Shown: positions 35,700-49,074, counted from the stretch's first letter. The stretch is DNA of 64,000 nt from Hyposmocoma kahamanoa (GCF_003589595.1 NW_020656077.1:4957538-5021537), one strand, 5' to 3'. Numbers and translations: made by a program. Notes: generated by a model not told the origin, from the sequence alone.

Positions 35700-36880
35700 A
35701 TATTGTCTAAGTTGAATCATACGGTTAAATGCGATGCAGTAATAATGATTTGGCCTTTTTACCGATCAGAGAACTACAATAACATTGAATAAAGGAAATA
35801 GTTAAGATTTGAAGACTTCGATCACCCCGCGAGTGATGATGATGGAGCATGCATACCCAAATAATGCCTATTCATTCTCGCCTTGAAAAGGCCCAAGGCC
35901 GTTTCTGCAGACCAAATCGTGTTTTGCTATTTGACTTTTGTGACCGGACGAGAAATCAGACGCATAATGGTTTGTTGAAAAGATTTTATTCATTAATTTT
36001 TTGAACTAGTCAACCTTTTTTTGTTTATTTATTAATGATTGACGTTTAGGTTTTGTGCGACATCGTCCGGACAGAATTCTTATAAATATATTTTTATAAC
36101 ATTGAATGGTTTAGAGAGAATTTATAAGCATTTTCTTAAGAATTTCATCTCGGATTCCGCATCCTTTGGAGTCGTGGTTTTTAGCTTAGTTGATAGGGAA
36201 CATTATATTGAAAAATGTAAAATGAATATTGTATTAAATTATGGTTGATCATGTAGTGCATCGTGTATCTTATACCGTAGTGGGTGGAGTTAAAACAATA
36301 TAATATTGTGTCTTCGCAACCGTTACTCATATTGATAGCTTCGTCGCACGGAATTTTTAAACTTTTGTTGTTTTTTTAAGAAACATGACAGAGAATGCAA
36401 AACATTTGTTCGTTCGAAAAGGTCTTTTGCGTTGCACACTTACAGCTAATTCTTCTGATTTGTTAAACATGAGCTCTGACGTATACGCCCTTTAGTTCAC
36501 AATCTAGGCGTTCTGGGGCTTGATTACAACCCCTACGAATAGGAATTCTCACATTTTGGGGGACAAAGCGGCGGGGGGCAGTAAGGCGAGAGGCGCAAGG
36601 GGGTGGTTTTCATTATCATTAAACACCCCGCGATTAATCTTCGTTACATTGGAATCGTGAATGGATGGAGGGGGATGCAGTTTTGTTTGTGAGTTTAATT
36701 TGACAATTGTTTATAGATTTCTTATTCATTAATGAAAATGTTTTCATAGCTCGAAGGCGACACACGTATCATCTATCATAATTTGTGCCAGCTTACTTAT
36801 CAAATTTGGTTCACTATGGAATGGTACATTGTTGGCTAATTGTTTGTTGATTATTAGGTTTGTTCTTTTTATGATAATAA
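35700..36880. other. Non-coding stretch
   Basis: The phrase 'AATAATGCCTATTCATTCTC' (35860-35880) matches the inverse of 42480-42500. Otherwise I recognise nothing. A G-rich run lies at 36556-36605. Confidence 0.4.
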
Positions 36881-36884
36881 GTGA

Positions 36885-37045
36885 CTGGACGAACAAGGCA
36901 TGCGCCTGGTGGTAAGCGACATGCTTTTACGCTTTCAAAACCGAAGCGCAGTAATGCTGATATTACTGCTTGGCAGCAGAAATAGGATAGGTGGTAGTAC
37001 TTCCTTGGACGAACTTTTCCACAAGGAGCTCTACTGACACTAAAT
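36885..37045 (-). repeat. Dispersed repeat, family R (internally deleted)
   Basis: It starts with 'GACTGGACGAACAAGGCATG' and jumps to 'TTCAAAACCGAAGCGCAGTA', missing the central third of the copy at 20458-20765. Confidence 0.75.
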
Positions 37046-37559
37046 GATGTCACTAAACTGACCTCTTTCGTCATCATCGTCATCATCCCCCTCTTCACTG
37101 GTTCTTGACCATTTTTAAAATTTTCAATCGTTCTCGAATTTCTTTTCCCTTCCATTATTCTTACATTCGCTCGTTGAGTCATCACTACCATCAAAATTCT
37201 CAAAACGGGCGCACGCGCTCATCGATCATCCCTACTACTACTGTGTTTAAATAATTAGATATACATTAGATGTTGGGCCTTTTCGTTTTTACTTGTTAAT
37301 AAATTTATGTAGACCAAGCCTTTTCTTTCTTTTCGCTAAGGCTAGGCCACAGAGGTCATACTCAAATAATGTTTAGCCACAGTACTCGAGGTCTGTCCAT
37401 TCACTAGTGCATTGTACTACCTATATAGGTCGGTAGTCTGTCCATTTTGCGTCTTCAGGTCGTGGTAGCGCACAAAAACCTTCTTCCCCATTAAACATCT
37501 TCTTCTTTTTTTCTTGGCTGAACGGCCGGGTCGATCATCACGGAGCATGTTTGTAAGGG

Positions 37560-37812
37560 GCTAAGGTGGCTCGATATGTAGGAAGTACTGCTACCAGTAA
37601 CATTGACAAGCAGTAATGTCAGTATTACTGTGTTCCGGTTTTGAAGGGTAAGGGTGCTGGTGCAATTACAGGCACATTGGACTTGTCAACTTATGTGACA
37701 GGCGCAATGACCTTCAGATCTTTGTGAATTAAAGCTCTGAATAGCACTGCAACTGTTACGGATAGGCTTATAGGTGTAGCTTACCATCAGGCGCACGACT
37801 TGTTCGTCCCGC
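37560..37812 (+). repeat. Dispersed repeat, family R
   Basis: It is near complete on the plus strand, ending 'CAGGCGCACGACTTGTTCGT'. It follows the same order of blocks as the reverse complement of 20458-20765. Confidence 0.8.
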
Positions 37813-37834
37813 AGTATAAAAATAATCGTATAAA

Positions 37835-38245
37835 AAAATTGTATAAAAAAAATCTTTCTCTGTTAGTGGACTTATACAAAGGACCATGCACTGCAGATTT
37901 TATTTGATCGGTCCATCGCATGGATGATTTTCCGCGCAGTCAATATTCCGTCTTAAGACGTGACCGAAGAATTTTAGGATGTGAGTTCATGCCACAGTAG
38001 ACGTGCTGCTTGACGTCGAGTTCTTGGAGAATGAAAACGATTGAACTAAACTCTACGATACCCCGAGGATTCTTCTCCAACACCACATTTTCTGTCTCTT
38101 CTCAGTTTCACGGAGCGTCCATGTTTCTGCAGTATATAAAAATATTTGTAAAATTAGAGCTGGTCTGCAGAAGTATTTTAGCAGGCGTGTTGATGTTCCT
38201 ATTCCTCCATGTTTTCGTCAGCTTATTTATTGCTGTCATAGATTA
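37835..38245 (-). pseudogene. RTE-like LINE reverse-transcriptase C-terminal remnant
   Basis: The minus strand contains AETWTL, RQKMWCWRRILGVS, a short ILQELDVKQHV block, ILRSRLKTEY and MRWTDQIKSAVHGPLY in family order, spread over two or three frames with stops. Further upstream, WRNRNINT-like and ILLQTS-like codons extend it to about 38245. A piece between the '...NIDC' and 'RWTDQIK' blocks is missing. The plus-strand open frame at 38010-38246 is only its complement. Confidence 0.8.
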
Positions 38246-38249
38246 ATTT

Positions 38250-39525
38250 ACAAATAGAAATATCGCGTACAGTTCACTAGTTTTAAAATTAATTCTCTAG
38301 TGCTCTCGACTTAAATACAAAAGTAAACTGGTATTTAGATATGATTGCTAAAATAAACAATGGAAAGTTAATAGTTATGTATGTATGTAAATATGATAAA
38401 TAAGCAAACTAACGAATTAGTCACCAGCGGTGCCATTTCACAGGATTTTGCTACTAACGAACGGCGTAAATGATTGTGTCGTCACTAAAAATAAAATTTT
38501 ATTGCAATTCAAATGCAACTTCAAGTCTTGAAACGCGGGTTAGTACGATACGCACAACGAAGAACGAATTTGTTTGGGTCTTATTGATTAGAAAAATATC
38601 CCAAAATAGTAACGGTTATTTTTAGCTTTTTTTTGACATCTTTCCGTCAGCCTGGTTGCGGGTTTCAAAATATACAACCCCACTTCTGCCATAGAGTATT
38701 CAAAACAATTCCTTTGCTGTTCATAATATTATTTCAAAATGTTATTACATGTTACAAAGTAGTTTTAGATGACCAAATATGTACAACACAATTATGCAAA
38801 TTGCAGAGGTTCGTATTATGCCCTCGTTGTGTATTATTATCTCCTTGAAGTTTAGGTAAAAGTACTCAGCTTAATCGATCTAGAAAGAAAGAAAATGCAT
38901 TTATTTGACTAGCACAGATGACACCATACAGTTAAAAAAATAAACAAACTAGTCTCTGTTCATTACACGAAGAGTTCCAGAACTATTCCTCAGAAGCATT
39001 ATTTTAGAGACCAATTAGAGTAAAAACACTACCTAGTAGTAGTTTGAAGACTTATTGAAGCAACAAATCTGCGTCCGATCGTGACAAAACGGGCGTCGGT
39101 TTAATTTATGACCTCATTAGTTAATACCGGCCGCGGTAGAGGTGCACTCCGCTTGATTTTTTCTTCTCATTTTTTTAAATAAAATGCCTTTAGATTCTTA
39201 TTTGATGACTATTGCTGTTCGAGTAAGTACGTTTACCAATGTAGATGGATTTTTTAAATATTCTTAGTCTGTTGTGGCGAACCGTGTCTTGAGGTAAAAC
39301 TCTTAACATTTTCTGGTTTTCGAACTATTGTAAAAATGTATTATTATCCCAACCGAACTATGAAACAAAAGCCATTCTTCATGTTTACGAAGAGAATTAG
39401 TAAGTATGATATTATAAAGTTCCGGATTTGACAGAGTGGAAAACGGCAGGTAAGATATTGAGAGTGCCACAATCAAGATGACGAAGCATATACAATTTCA
39501 TTAGTAAGAACTGAAGAGCCTTTTG
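38250..39525. other. Non-coding stretch
   Basis: I recognise no gene. 'AAAATGCATTTATTTGACTA' (38891) may be another LINE 3' end but cannot be proven by eye. Confidence 0.35.
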
Positions 39526-39529
39526 TAGA

Positions 39530-39642
39530 CTTATCATCATACTATTTGAGAACCAGGCTCTTGTCGGTGTGCCTCCTCCACTCCTCGCGGTTTATAGCCA
39601 GCTCCTTGAGCTCTTTGTAACTGCTCACTTCGAGGTTCTTTA
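39530..39642 (-). pseudogene. LINE polymerase closing residues
   Basis: The minus-strand frame reads SYKELKELAINREEWRRHT then SLVLK and a stop. 'EL..NREEWRR' is typical of the end of RTE/CR1-like polymerases. It abuts the next LINE end at 39643. Confidence 0.55.
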
Positions 39643-40098
39643 ATAATTAATAATTCTTTATTGCACAAATAAATGACTTTGAAAATTACAAGTTACAGAG
39701 GACATATACAAAGGTGAGCTTATCTCTAGAAGAGATCTCTTCCAGCCAACCCTAGCAGTGGTGAATAAATTAAGTCTGCGGGAGATTATTGTACAATGCA
39801 TTTGTTAAAAATAAATGTAAATATAATTATCAATGGAGGCAATATAAATATGGCTGAGATAATAAACCTACATAATCTTTACATACCTACATAAATACAT
39901 ACGTACACAATATATATAATTAATCAGAACAAATGATTAGTTTATATATATATGTTACTGATTAATTTCCGAGTTTAACAGGAAGTGCTCTTTTAATTTG
40001 CGTTTGAATGATGCACCCGATGGACCGTCAGGAATGCTAGCAGGTAATTTATTCCACATACCCTCTTTGACGAATGTTTTGACTTTCGATTTCATGAT
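39643..40098 (-). mobile_element. LINE 3' end with 46-codon coding tail
   Basis: The minus strand 40098-39958 encodes KVKTFVKEGMWNKLPASI and FKRKLKEHFLL before a TAA, the 'WN.LP.SI ... FK..LK..L' signature that ends many LINE reverse-transcriptase ORFs. The remaining 300 bases to 39643 would be the 3' UTR, ending in 'GTGCAATAAAGAATT'. There are no stops within the tail. It is too short to register as an ORF. Confidence 0.75.
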
Positions 40099-40130
40099 CA
40101 TAATCCAGATTTGGAGATACTAATGCGATC

Positions 40131-40405
40131 CTGGTATAAAAATGTCAATATGTAACAAGAGATCTCGAGATACTTATGCGATGCTGTGGGGCTAGCACGA
40201 TAAGGCGTGACTAGCGCATGAGCGGCATAAAGCGCGAGATACTGCTATTCTCGCATAGAGATCTCGCGCCAGTCGTGTCCTATCGTGCCTTACTGGTATA
40301 AAAATGTCAATATGTAACAAGAGATTTCGAGATTCTTATGCGATGCTGTGGGGCTAGTATACTACTGGTATAAAAATGTCAATATGTAACGAGAATGCAG
40401 CGATT
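40131..40405. repeat. Complex repeat with hairpin core
   Basis: The word CTGGTATAAAAATGTCAATA starts at 40131, 40293 and 40365. The first and second copies are separated by a segment with a hairpin at 40232-40269 (GCGCGAGAT ... ATCTCGCGC) and a further inverted CACGATAAGGC / GCCTTATCGTG-type pair. The hairpin recurs at 304-341. Confidence 0.75.
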
Positions 40406-40439
40406 GATACCTTAATTATTTAAAATTGTGTTTACAATC

Positions 40440-40530
40440 TATTGGTATAACTAAAATGATAATGTGACAACCCTATACGCCGAATGAGGTGTAGGCATTG
40501 ATGCGCCAAACGGGCGGGAGTTGTACTACT
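40440..40530 (-). repeat. Dispersed repeat, family G
   Basis: It is inverted relative to 34905-35010: 'GGTGTAGGCATTGATGCGCC' and 'AAATGATAATGTGACAACCC'. Confidence 0.7.
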
Positions 40531-40534
40531 TGTA

Positions 40535-42770
40535 GATGAGACAACGTTTTAAAAGATCTGTTACAGCTACTATCTTAACCTCTATTTCGAGCAATAACGT
40601 TATTAGCATAAAGTTATTAGCTGTTGAGTATATACTCTTCACTGGCTCGCTGTGTGGCGCAGCTCTGTATATTTATTACTTGTCAGTTGCTTCCCTCGTT
40701 TACGTTACGCGCTGACAAACTTTTATTACTTTTAACCCTACTATAAATAAAAGTGATATAGAGGTAAAATCATGATGATTTGGTCCACGTTATTCTTTTT
40801 TTATTTGTTATTCGGTATTGGATAGGTGACACATGAACCAATTTAGACGTGTCAGTAGGAATTTCTCGTATTTATATTTCGTTTTTTGTCTGGGTCGCAA
40901 TTATTGCCTTTATTTTAAAATAAAACAATTCTAGACATGACGCATACGCCGCATACGTGTGGAAATAACGATCTTAAAGCAATTGTATTTACTATTTCTT
41001 TTTTATTTAAAAAAGGGTTGCAGTGACGAGTGTTGCCTAGTAGGTAAATGCGTAGGAATAAGAATTAATAACAATATAAGTAGGTACCCTGTTTATGGCC
41101 TCACCTATTCGACGATAGAGAAAAAAAACTAAGTTCTATTCGAGAACTTCTTTTACAACGCACGTTCGAACCAATACTGTCACTGTACTAAAAAGTGAAC
41201 CTTCGGGAAATGACGATTAAAGTTTCTGAAAATAAGTAATCACAATATTTTTTTTATGGAATGAAATTATACAATGACATAATGTTTATATATTAAAGTT
41301 TGCAGTATGGCTTACTATTAATTAATTATTGATAGATTTTACTCTTCTTGCACTTCAAGTTGTGACATTATCTTATTTATACTTTGTCGACACTATTGTA
41401 TATAGTGACTACAGCAACATAATTTAGTGCTAAGTCACTGTCGAAATAAAGATGGTAAAGTAGTTAAGCAGGACAGTGTCATCTACACTACAAAGGTCTG
41501 AAAGTATTTTATGATGCATTACCTGGTTATTTATTGTAAGATTGTAATGAACTTTTTGAAAATGGTTCCAAATATAATGAAAATACATTCAAGTAATAAA
41601 CAACATTTCAAACTATCTATATGTAATAGTACTAAATATATAATATAAATATAATATTTAAATAAAAATGCTTAATAACACGTGTAACAACTTTTCTACA
41701 ATAAACAACCTAAAATCCAGCCTTTAAAAAGATGACGGCTAATAACATGCGATGAAATTAAAGAGTACGGTAGTATTTAGTACGTATGAAACCCACTACT
41801 AAATAAGAGTACCTAAAATAAAAGTTTCATTGGCACAGGTGTTCGTTTATTAGTTTTACACGTAAAAAGCATGGCGTGAAATTTGAAAAAGTGGGCCTTT
41901 CGTTTTGTCACAAACCTGATTGGATTTTTTTGACATGCGAAATGTTTCAAAGCACATTTTTATACGATGTTTTTTTTTCTATTATAATTTCTAATTGCAA
42001 TTAAAAAAATACCATCGTAACAAGTCACAAAAGCTTTATAGGCCATACGAGATCTAAGAAATCTTATATTGTAATCTTACATTAGAAGTATAACATTTAA
42101 ATATTTTGAAACATTTTTACATGTTCTCTGAAACAATTCGTAAGGCCGTTTCGATGGATTCTTGTACGAGATAACAGTTCTCTATTAAGTCGGCGGTGTG
42201 TCTTGTAGATTTGAAAAGAAAATATTTGTGGAGAATTCACGGGCTCCTCCGCTGTGGTATTGAAAGAGATACCCCCATCGAGTGACAAAATAGATAACAT
42301 TTTCTACAAACGAGGCATGTATTGTTACAAAATGTAATCACTTCCTAGCCCTCCTTAGAATTTCCTATACTAGTAAATACGTTTAAAAAAGCTTTTGGAT
42401 GTACATCATTTATTTATAGAACAATACCACAAAGGACGTCATCAGACTGATACTGAAATGGTATAACTTTTTGCCTTTGAGAATGAATAGGCATTATTTA
42501 GGTGTGTAAGCTCACTCCATCGTCCGATTTTATCATCACTTTCTATCAGGTGAGATGCAGGTTGTAGCGGACTGCATCAATGGGGAGTGGGTGCTATCAA
42601 AGACTGAGCAAAATCAAAGTAAATTGTACTCACAATTTATCAGAAAACAACACTATCAACCAAAACAGAAACAATAGTCAATTATAAGAAAAGGCGCCAA
42701 AAACAATTACATTTAAATTTAGAATTTATACATAAAACTAAACTTAAAAAGACTTTATGAAACATGTATA
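40535..42770. other. AT-rich non-coding stretch
   Basis: Nothing is recognised apart from a repeat phrase, 'GAATGAATAGGCATTATTTA' (42482). Confidence 0.4.
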
Positions 42771-42775
42771 TTACT

Positions 42776-42993
42776 GCCTCCGTAGTCGAACGGTTACCAT
42801 ATTGGACTGCCACGCAAGAGGTTCCGGGTTTGATTCCCGGGCCGGGACATATGTTTGTATGGCCTACATTTATTTCTCTCGTGAGTTTGTGTGTCGTTTG
42901 TGGTTGTCTATGTGTCTGTCCATGGCATCCGCGATACAGGGTTTCCCTAGTGCGGGGCTATGAATGTGCGCGCTTTATTATTATTATTATTAT
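42776..42993 (+). mobile_element. SINE family A (complete)
   Basis: GCCTCCGTAGTCGAACGG head, B-box GGTTTGATTCC, body GTTTGTATGGCCTACATTTA, tail TTTCCCTAGTGCGGGGCTAT, and a terminal ATT microsatellite (42976-42993). This is the best uninterrupted copy, and two frames through it are artefacts. Confidence 0.9.
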
Positions 42994-42999
42994 ATACAC

Positions 43000-44865
43000 A
43001 AAAGAGATTTGTTGCGATTGCTGCGATTCGCTACAGAGGTCAACTGCGCACTTAATTTTTTTTGATGAAAAAAACTGATATGGACATTATTATTTATACA
43101 AAGATCGAACAAACACAGAAAAATTTGTTCGTTCCGACTGGACCAGTCTGTTGCCGCAACGTGGCAACCACCACACACATGTCCACAATGTCACATTTTT
43201 CAACTGAATATAATTTAACCGCTTGTATAAATGTAGTTGTGACTTACCTAACGTTGGGTAATTGTCCAAAAATTGTTAGACGGCGGAAATTTTGGGATAA
43301 GTTGTTCAGAAAAAATATTTATGTATTTATTGTTCTGAAAAATTTTGTATAAATAAATAAAAATATTGTGAGAATGTAATTTATTAATTCAAACAATATG
43401 GTTCAATAACAGATACACAAAATACGTTTACTTCAAATAACATTGTCAGCACTACCTTTTGCGACTGCTGTCCACTTACAAAATTGTAACACAACTTATA
43501 CGAGGAAAAAGTACATAATCATACACAGCTGATTAAAATAATATGTTATAAGGGAATTATCGGATGAATTATGAACGAACAATATGAAATAATTTAAAAA
43601 TGTTTAAAAATAAAGTTATTTTTAAATCATTGGTTGAAAAAAAAAATAAAAATAAATGAACAAAGAAGTAAATGAGGATGTTTCTTTTTCAAAAGTGCAT
43701 TTTTCCATGGCCCACCCACCTAGGTGTTGCGACACCTTGCGTAGTGTGAGCTAAGTAACCCAAAAACTATGAGTACGCGGGTCACAACAATAGCCTGCTT
43801 TCGCCGTCCATGACCCGCGGCCGGTGATCGGCGGACCGCGACAAGGCCTGGCCTTTCGTTCCTTTGCATGTGAACACGTGCCTGTTCACCATAAAGGCGA
43901 GTAAAAAACGGGACACACGTTACCAGGCTGTGTTTAGTGTAAACAAAAATGTCTTTAAATCTTGAATTCATTTTTGTGAGATAATCTTGTATTAGGCAGA
44001 GCAATTTTACAAATTATAAGTATTTATCGTTCAAACCTTGTATACAGACAGCTATAATTTGTAATATGAAAATCATGCAACAACAAACTCAAACAAAAAA
44101 ACATTCATTTTCTCAAATTGATGTAGCAAATCTTTCGTTGAAATCTATCAGAGTCCAATCTTCCAAATTAAACACAACATTTGATGTTGTGACGTTCAAA
44201 AATTAATTATTTATAGTATTTTAATTTCGATTTAAATTCAAAACCAAGCCAAAAGGGAACATTTTCATTAAATTGGTGATTTCTTAACATTTTCAAATGT
44301 GTTTGTATTACAAACCACGTATCCACGGCAAGTAAAGCACCAAAATTTGCCATTCCATTCCGTCTCCATTAATGTTGGTTTATAATGTCAATTGAAAATA
44401 TAACACCGCGTTCATTAACCTATAACATTTTCCTCTGCCTTGATAAGCTGTATTAACTTTTACGCCACCACAATAAAGTGCCCATTCGATCGTGATTAAA
44501 CTCGCATATTATACGACACAATTTCCCGGAGCGGTACGCATTTACAAAAACGCTAACTCTCACGTTAATTACGCTAGATATTACCTGCATGAGAACATTT
44601 GCGGGAATATTTTTTTTTTATATAGTGTGTACAGTTTATCTGTTTTACGGTTCGATGAAACTTTCTTTTTGTTGAACTTAATATGGAAATGTCTGCGTAC
44701 ATTTTGTGAATGTACGTAAATTTGTACTGGGAATAAAATTTACGACGTCGCGAAATCAAGTTGTATTGATGTTGAATTTAGTTGAGCACAATGTGGAGTC
44801 TGACACTTCGATGTGTCTACAGCTTTAGACAGTCGGTCAATAATAATATAATAATTCACTTTTTT
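43000..44865. other. Non-coding stretch with one SINE scrap
   Basis: The stretch 43085-43150 resembles the tail side of family D on the minus strand ('ACAAAGATCGAACAAACACA'). A GC-richer block at 43730-43920 has an open frame on the minus strand that I cannot assign. Confidence 0.4.
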
Positions 44866-44879
44866 TTTTAACGCACATA

Positions 44880-45033
44880 GTCATAACCTCGCACTAAGGA
44901 AAACTAGTATCGCGGGTGCCATGGACATGTGTCCACAAATTACATCCAAACTTAGGAGGGAAATAAAAGCCACGTAGGAAGCCGGGACCTCTGCGTTTCA
45001 AGTCAGTATGGTAACCGTTCGACCATGGACGCG
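44880..45033 (-). mobile_element. SINE family A (diverged)
   Basis: On the plus strand it runs from ACCTCGCACTAAGGAAAAC to GGTAACCGTTCGACCATGG. It is immediately followed by a truncated plus-strand head of the same family at 45061-45105 (GCCTCTGTCGCCGAACGG). Confidence 0.8.
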
Positions 45034-45514
45034 GTTATAATATTAATAATAATAAATGAACTGCCTCTGTCGCCGAACGGTTACTAATCCCGGGTTACTA
45101 ATAACGCTTGCCGTCGTGGTGAAAAGATTTTAAAATCGGCATAAGGTATTCGCCGATTGTTGCCCAGAGTGCATCAAACGTATACAAGAAAGGAAATGGT
45201 ACCTACGCCGTGAGGGGAGGTTCCTTTCGTGCACTACATAATATTAAGTAGTAATATTGAACGTCAAAATTACTTAACGGGTATTCTCTTCCCGATACGA
45301 GTTAAGAAGTTGGCTGTATTTCGCGCTATGTTTACCATCATTACTATCTAACTCATCATTACTATCTAACTCCTACCCATTTTCGTTATACGAAGTATAC
45401 AACTGTCCATTACGAGTGGCGGCTAGAAAGTAATCTCTTTTGACAGTTTCCAATTAAAAAAATATACTGGCTTTTCGTCACGTGTTCGCTATTTATTCTA
45501 TTTTATTATTATTA

Positions 45515-46055
45515 CATTTTCAAAATTAGTGACACTCTTTATTTTATTACGTTTCGATTTGCATGGACAACACAAGGACAAACAAAAAGGAAAATGTTTA
45601 AAAATTACAATTTTTTTAATGGCGTTTGTAACGAATTCAGAGGGAGCAGAGGAAAAATTCCTAATCTTCTTCTAATTCCTAATGATTTGATTTTAGAGGG
45701 GTATATCCACTTTAAAGTTAAAAATAAAATATTGTATGAGTAACTACACGATATATTGAAGCTTAGACACTAACCAGAAACTTAAAACAATAAAGTTTCC
45801 TCGATAGATAAAAATCACGAAATGACCTCTAATTTTCACATTTTTTCGATTCATCCTCGCAATGCTACAGGTTATTAGGACAAAAATTAGATAATTAATT
45901 ATATTTATGCATGATTGAGAACTGTCACTACGGATTTTTTAAATCCCTTTAGTTTTAGAGTTAAAACGAATTTGGTACTTTTAATGCGCAAAATTCAACA
46001 TCTCCTGTCGCATGGCACGCTAACTTCAGGCATATATTTGTTTCACAAATTTGGA
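45515..46055 (+). repeat. Duplicated repeat, family I, copy 1
   Basis: It is nearly identical over most of its length to 55195-55640 (for example 'AAATTAGTGACACTCTTTAT', 'GGGGTATATCCACTTTAAAG', 'GCTACAGGTTATTAGGACAA'). It holds a 78-base segment (45929-46006) that copy 2 lacks. Confidence 0.85.
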
Positions 46056-46105
46056 GTGTTACTTACCACCAGGCGTACGGGACTTGTTCGTCCCGTCCAT
46101 TGGTA
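46055..46105 (+). repeat. Family R terminal fragment
   Basis: 'CAGGCGTACGGGACTTGTTC' then GTCCCG. Only the end of the repeat is present. Confidence 0.65.
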
Positions 46106-46659
46106 TAATAACAAATAAAAAATTTTATTTTCCTGTCGCCTCTCGTATCACACTACATTTTTCCGGAACAACCTGCATGTGCGCGTCGTAAAGACTTTCT
46201 AGCTACAAAACTCTGTGGATTTTTTGACAGCTCAATAGAGCTGACAGCAAATAGGCTAGAAATTTAATAAGACTTGAAAGTGTCCGGCAACTTCACGCTA
46301 TTTCAAGAATGCTTCTTGTAAGATCTCCTTGTTTAAACAATGAAGATTATAACTGCGATCTAATGGTATAAATTTTGTGGTAACTCGCCCTGCAAACTGT
46401 TATCTCTGTTTATGATAATGAACCGAGCCCTTTTTCACCTCTGATAAGAGCATCTCAAGCAACCCCTAAATATTTTCCTTTTAGTGATGGCTCGGCGATT
46501 ATCGATAAGATTTAAAATAATTATTGAGCTTTGACTACTTCTGCTTATAACGTACCACGCTTACTAATCGTCCAGTGTCATTGCACGAGCAATTTAATTA
46601 CTTATAATGACTTTTTTCTAAAAAAAACCGTTATGATATGACATAATATAATAATAATG

Positions 46660-46864
46660 TGTCAGACACCCATGCCAATTATCTGGTAAGGTAGGGAATT
46701 CCCTGTACGATGAGTACCAAAACAACAGGTTTCGTTCTGGGGCACTTCTCAGAACACACAGACGAGAACCAATTTAGAAAAGTTCATTTCCCACTTTGGT
46801 CCTACCGGGAATCGAACCCGGGACCTCCTCATCCCGCGTCCTTAATATAGGCCGTCGGGCCTTA
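46660..46864 (-). mobile_element. SINE family C (best copy)
   Basis: The minus strand has a head GGAGGTCCCGGGTTCGATTC with a perfect B-box, then GGTAGGACCAAAGTGGG, and ends towards 'CCAGATAATTGGCATGGG'. Confidence 0.85.
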
Positions 46865-46930
46865 ATGGAACTTAACCTCCTAGAATATAACTTCATAGAA
46901 CACTGATTACATTTTTTATGGACTATTTAT

Positions 46931-47178
46931 TTTTAACCAACTTGAAAAACGAGGAGGTTCTCAATTTAGCTGTACTTTTTGTGTATGTTACGCGATTACT
47001 CCTGCATTTGTGAACCGATTCTGATTATTATTTTTTGAAGCAAAGAGGTACCTCAGTATTGGTTCTGTTTAAATTTGAAAAAAAAAAACGAAACACTTAA
47101 AGGTGGCAAACTAGGGGATGAATCCGGTTTTGCGCATTTTTCGTCAACCAATTCCAATAAAACTTAGCAAATAGATGT
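46931..47178 (-). mobile_element. Repeat family T
   Basis: It begins with TTTTAACCAACTTGAAAAAC (the terminal motif, inverted relative to 61716-61734) and ends near 'AACTTAGCAAATAGATG'. Confidence 0.75.
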
Positions 47179-47535
47179 AATTCCAATTTTATATTTTATA
47201 ATAAAAAAGTTATTTTATCATAGATAACATTTAAACCTAGAACACTCACGCCACGGAAAGGCTGAGGAGTGGCTGCTAGAATGAGTCAGACATGAAATCG
47301 TCAATTATGGCCGTGACTTAAGCTTAATGAAGTCCTTTTGCGCACGTCACAACCGCACAAATGACAGTACAAAATTTGTGGTCATTATAATTTTATTTTG
47401 TCGGATTTGTCTTATTTAATGTTGGTTTTTGTTATTGTATTTTTTATTTTGTTTATTAATTATTATTTCTTTAATTTTGTTTTCCTTGTTTGTGTTATAA
47501 TTATTTTTTGTATCTGTGTTGTGGCGTTGCAATAA

Positions 47536-47744
<209 letters not shown>

Positions 47745-48749
47745 AAATTGCACCCTGCTTCTTTCAAGGCGTCCTGTAATACCAAGATGTTTGGTAGAAT
47801 CATAGGAAGACTGCGATATCTCAGACCTGGCAAAGCACATGGTCCATATGGTCTTAGACCTGACAAATAATGTATGAGTTATAACATTTTTCTAAAGAAC
47901 TCTGGCTTTTGTGCGTAGTCTATAGAGTCACTTAGTTGTCCCGTCGTGACACTGGCGTAAAGGTGACGTAAAGGTGATAAAGAGGCTTTTAAACCTAGTC
48001 ACATCAAGGCGGTGTAACATAAGGTATCCCGGAGGAAATAGGAAATATGTGCACATAATACTGATGGCATCAGTGTTGCCAGGGTCTTTGAGTCGAAAAT
48101 TACATTTGTATATCTGGAAAGTGACATTTTTGCAGCAAAACTTACATCATGGGTATCTTTAAAATCAAAGTCTAATAACAATATATATACGTTGTCCTAA
48201 AAAAAATAGGTGGCATTGGTAGATTTGAGATTGTTTGCGCCATCTCTGAGTTACCATGACTGATTTGGATGCGTTCGTAAAGTATTTACAATTTTCAACA
48301 ATAAATATAGTTGAATTTTAAAATATCTCATCAATCAAAAAGTTACCAAAATTGTCGTAAATATAAAAGTTACTCACAGGAGCGGGTCTAAAGTTACGAA
48401 AAATGTAAAAAATGTAGGTAACGATCTAGCAACACTTTATGGCATGGAGATTAATAAATAATGCGATCGGACGATTTCGATCGACCATGGACGGTCCTTT
48501 AATCGGTTTATCGGTCAAGTTTATGAAATAATAATTCGTTGGCATTTCAATATGGTCACACGTTACGGTCGAGGAAGACAAATCCTGTCAATCTGAACTT
48601 TATTAAAATATTTCAACAATAGTAGCGCTACCAATCATATCAAAGGAATTTATTTAAAATAGAAACCAGATTACTATATCAGAATGTACATATTTTGAAA
48701 TCAGTGAACACAGGATATCTAAAAACAGTAAATAACGCAAAATAAAAAA

Positions 48750-48919
48750 GGGAAACCCTGTGTCGCGGGTGCAATGGACACACACATTGACAACCACAAA
48801 TTACACCCAAACTCACGAGAGAAATAAATGTAGGCCATACAAATATTTATCCTGGCCCGGGAATACCTGGGACCTCTGTGTGGCAGTGCGGCATGGTAAC
48901 CGTTCGGCCACAGAGGCAG
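48750..48919 (-). mobile_element. SINE family A
   Basis: It runs from GGGAAACCCTGTGTCGCGGG to GGTAACCGTTCGGCCACAG on the plus strand. The terminal 'TAGTGCGGGGCTA' tail is absent. Confidence 0.85.
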
Positions 48920-49074
48920 TATTCCGGATACATTTATGTAAACTTTCAAGATTTTCACGCATTAATTTTAATTCAAAATCGGGATTTAATCGTGTATACA
49001 ACATATTTCATTCACATCGACGTTTCAGACGTGTCGCAACGTCCATGATCTCGAAGGGACTCAATACGACTGCA

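Noticed and set aside
36814..37203. 129-codon minus-strand frame
   Set aside because: It runs through a family R repeat and low-complexity sequence; no domain seen.
43720..44004. 94-codon minus-strand frame in a GC-richer block
   Set aside because: No motif or splice site is recognised, and the plus strand is similarly rich in open codons.
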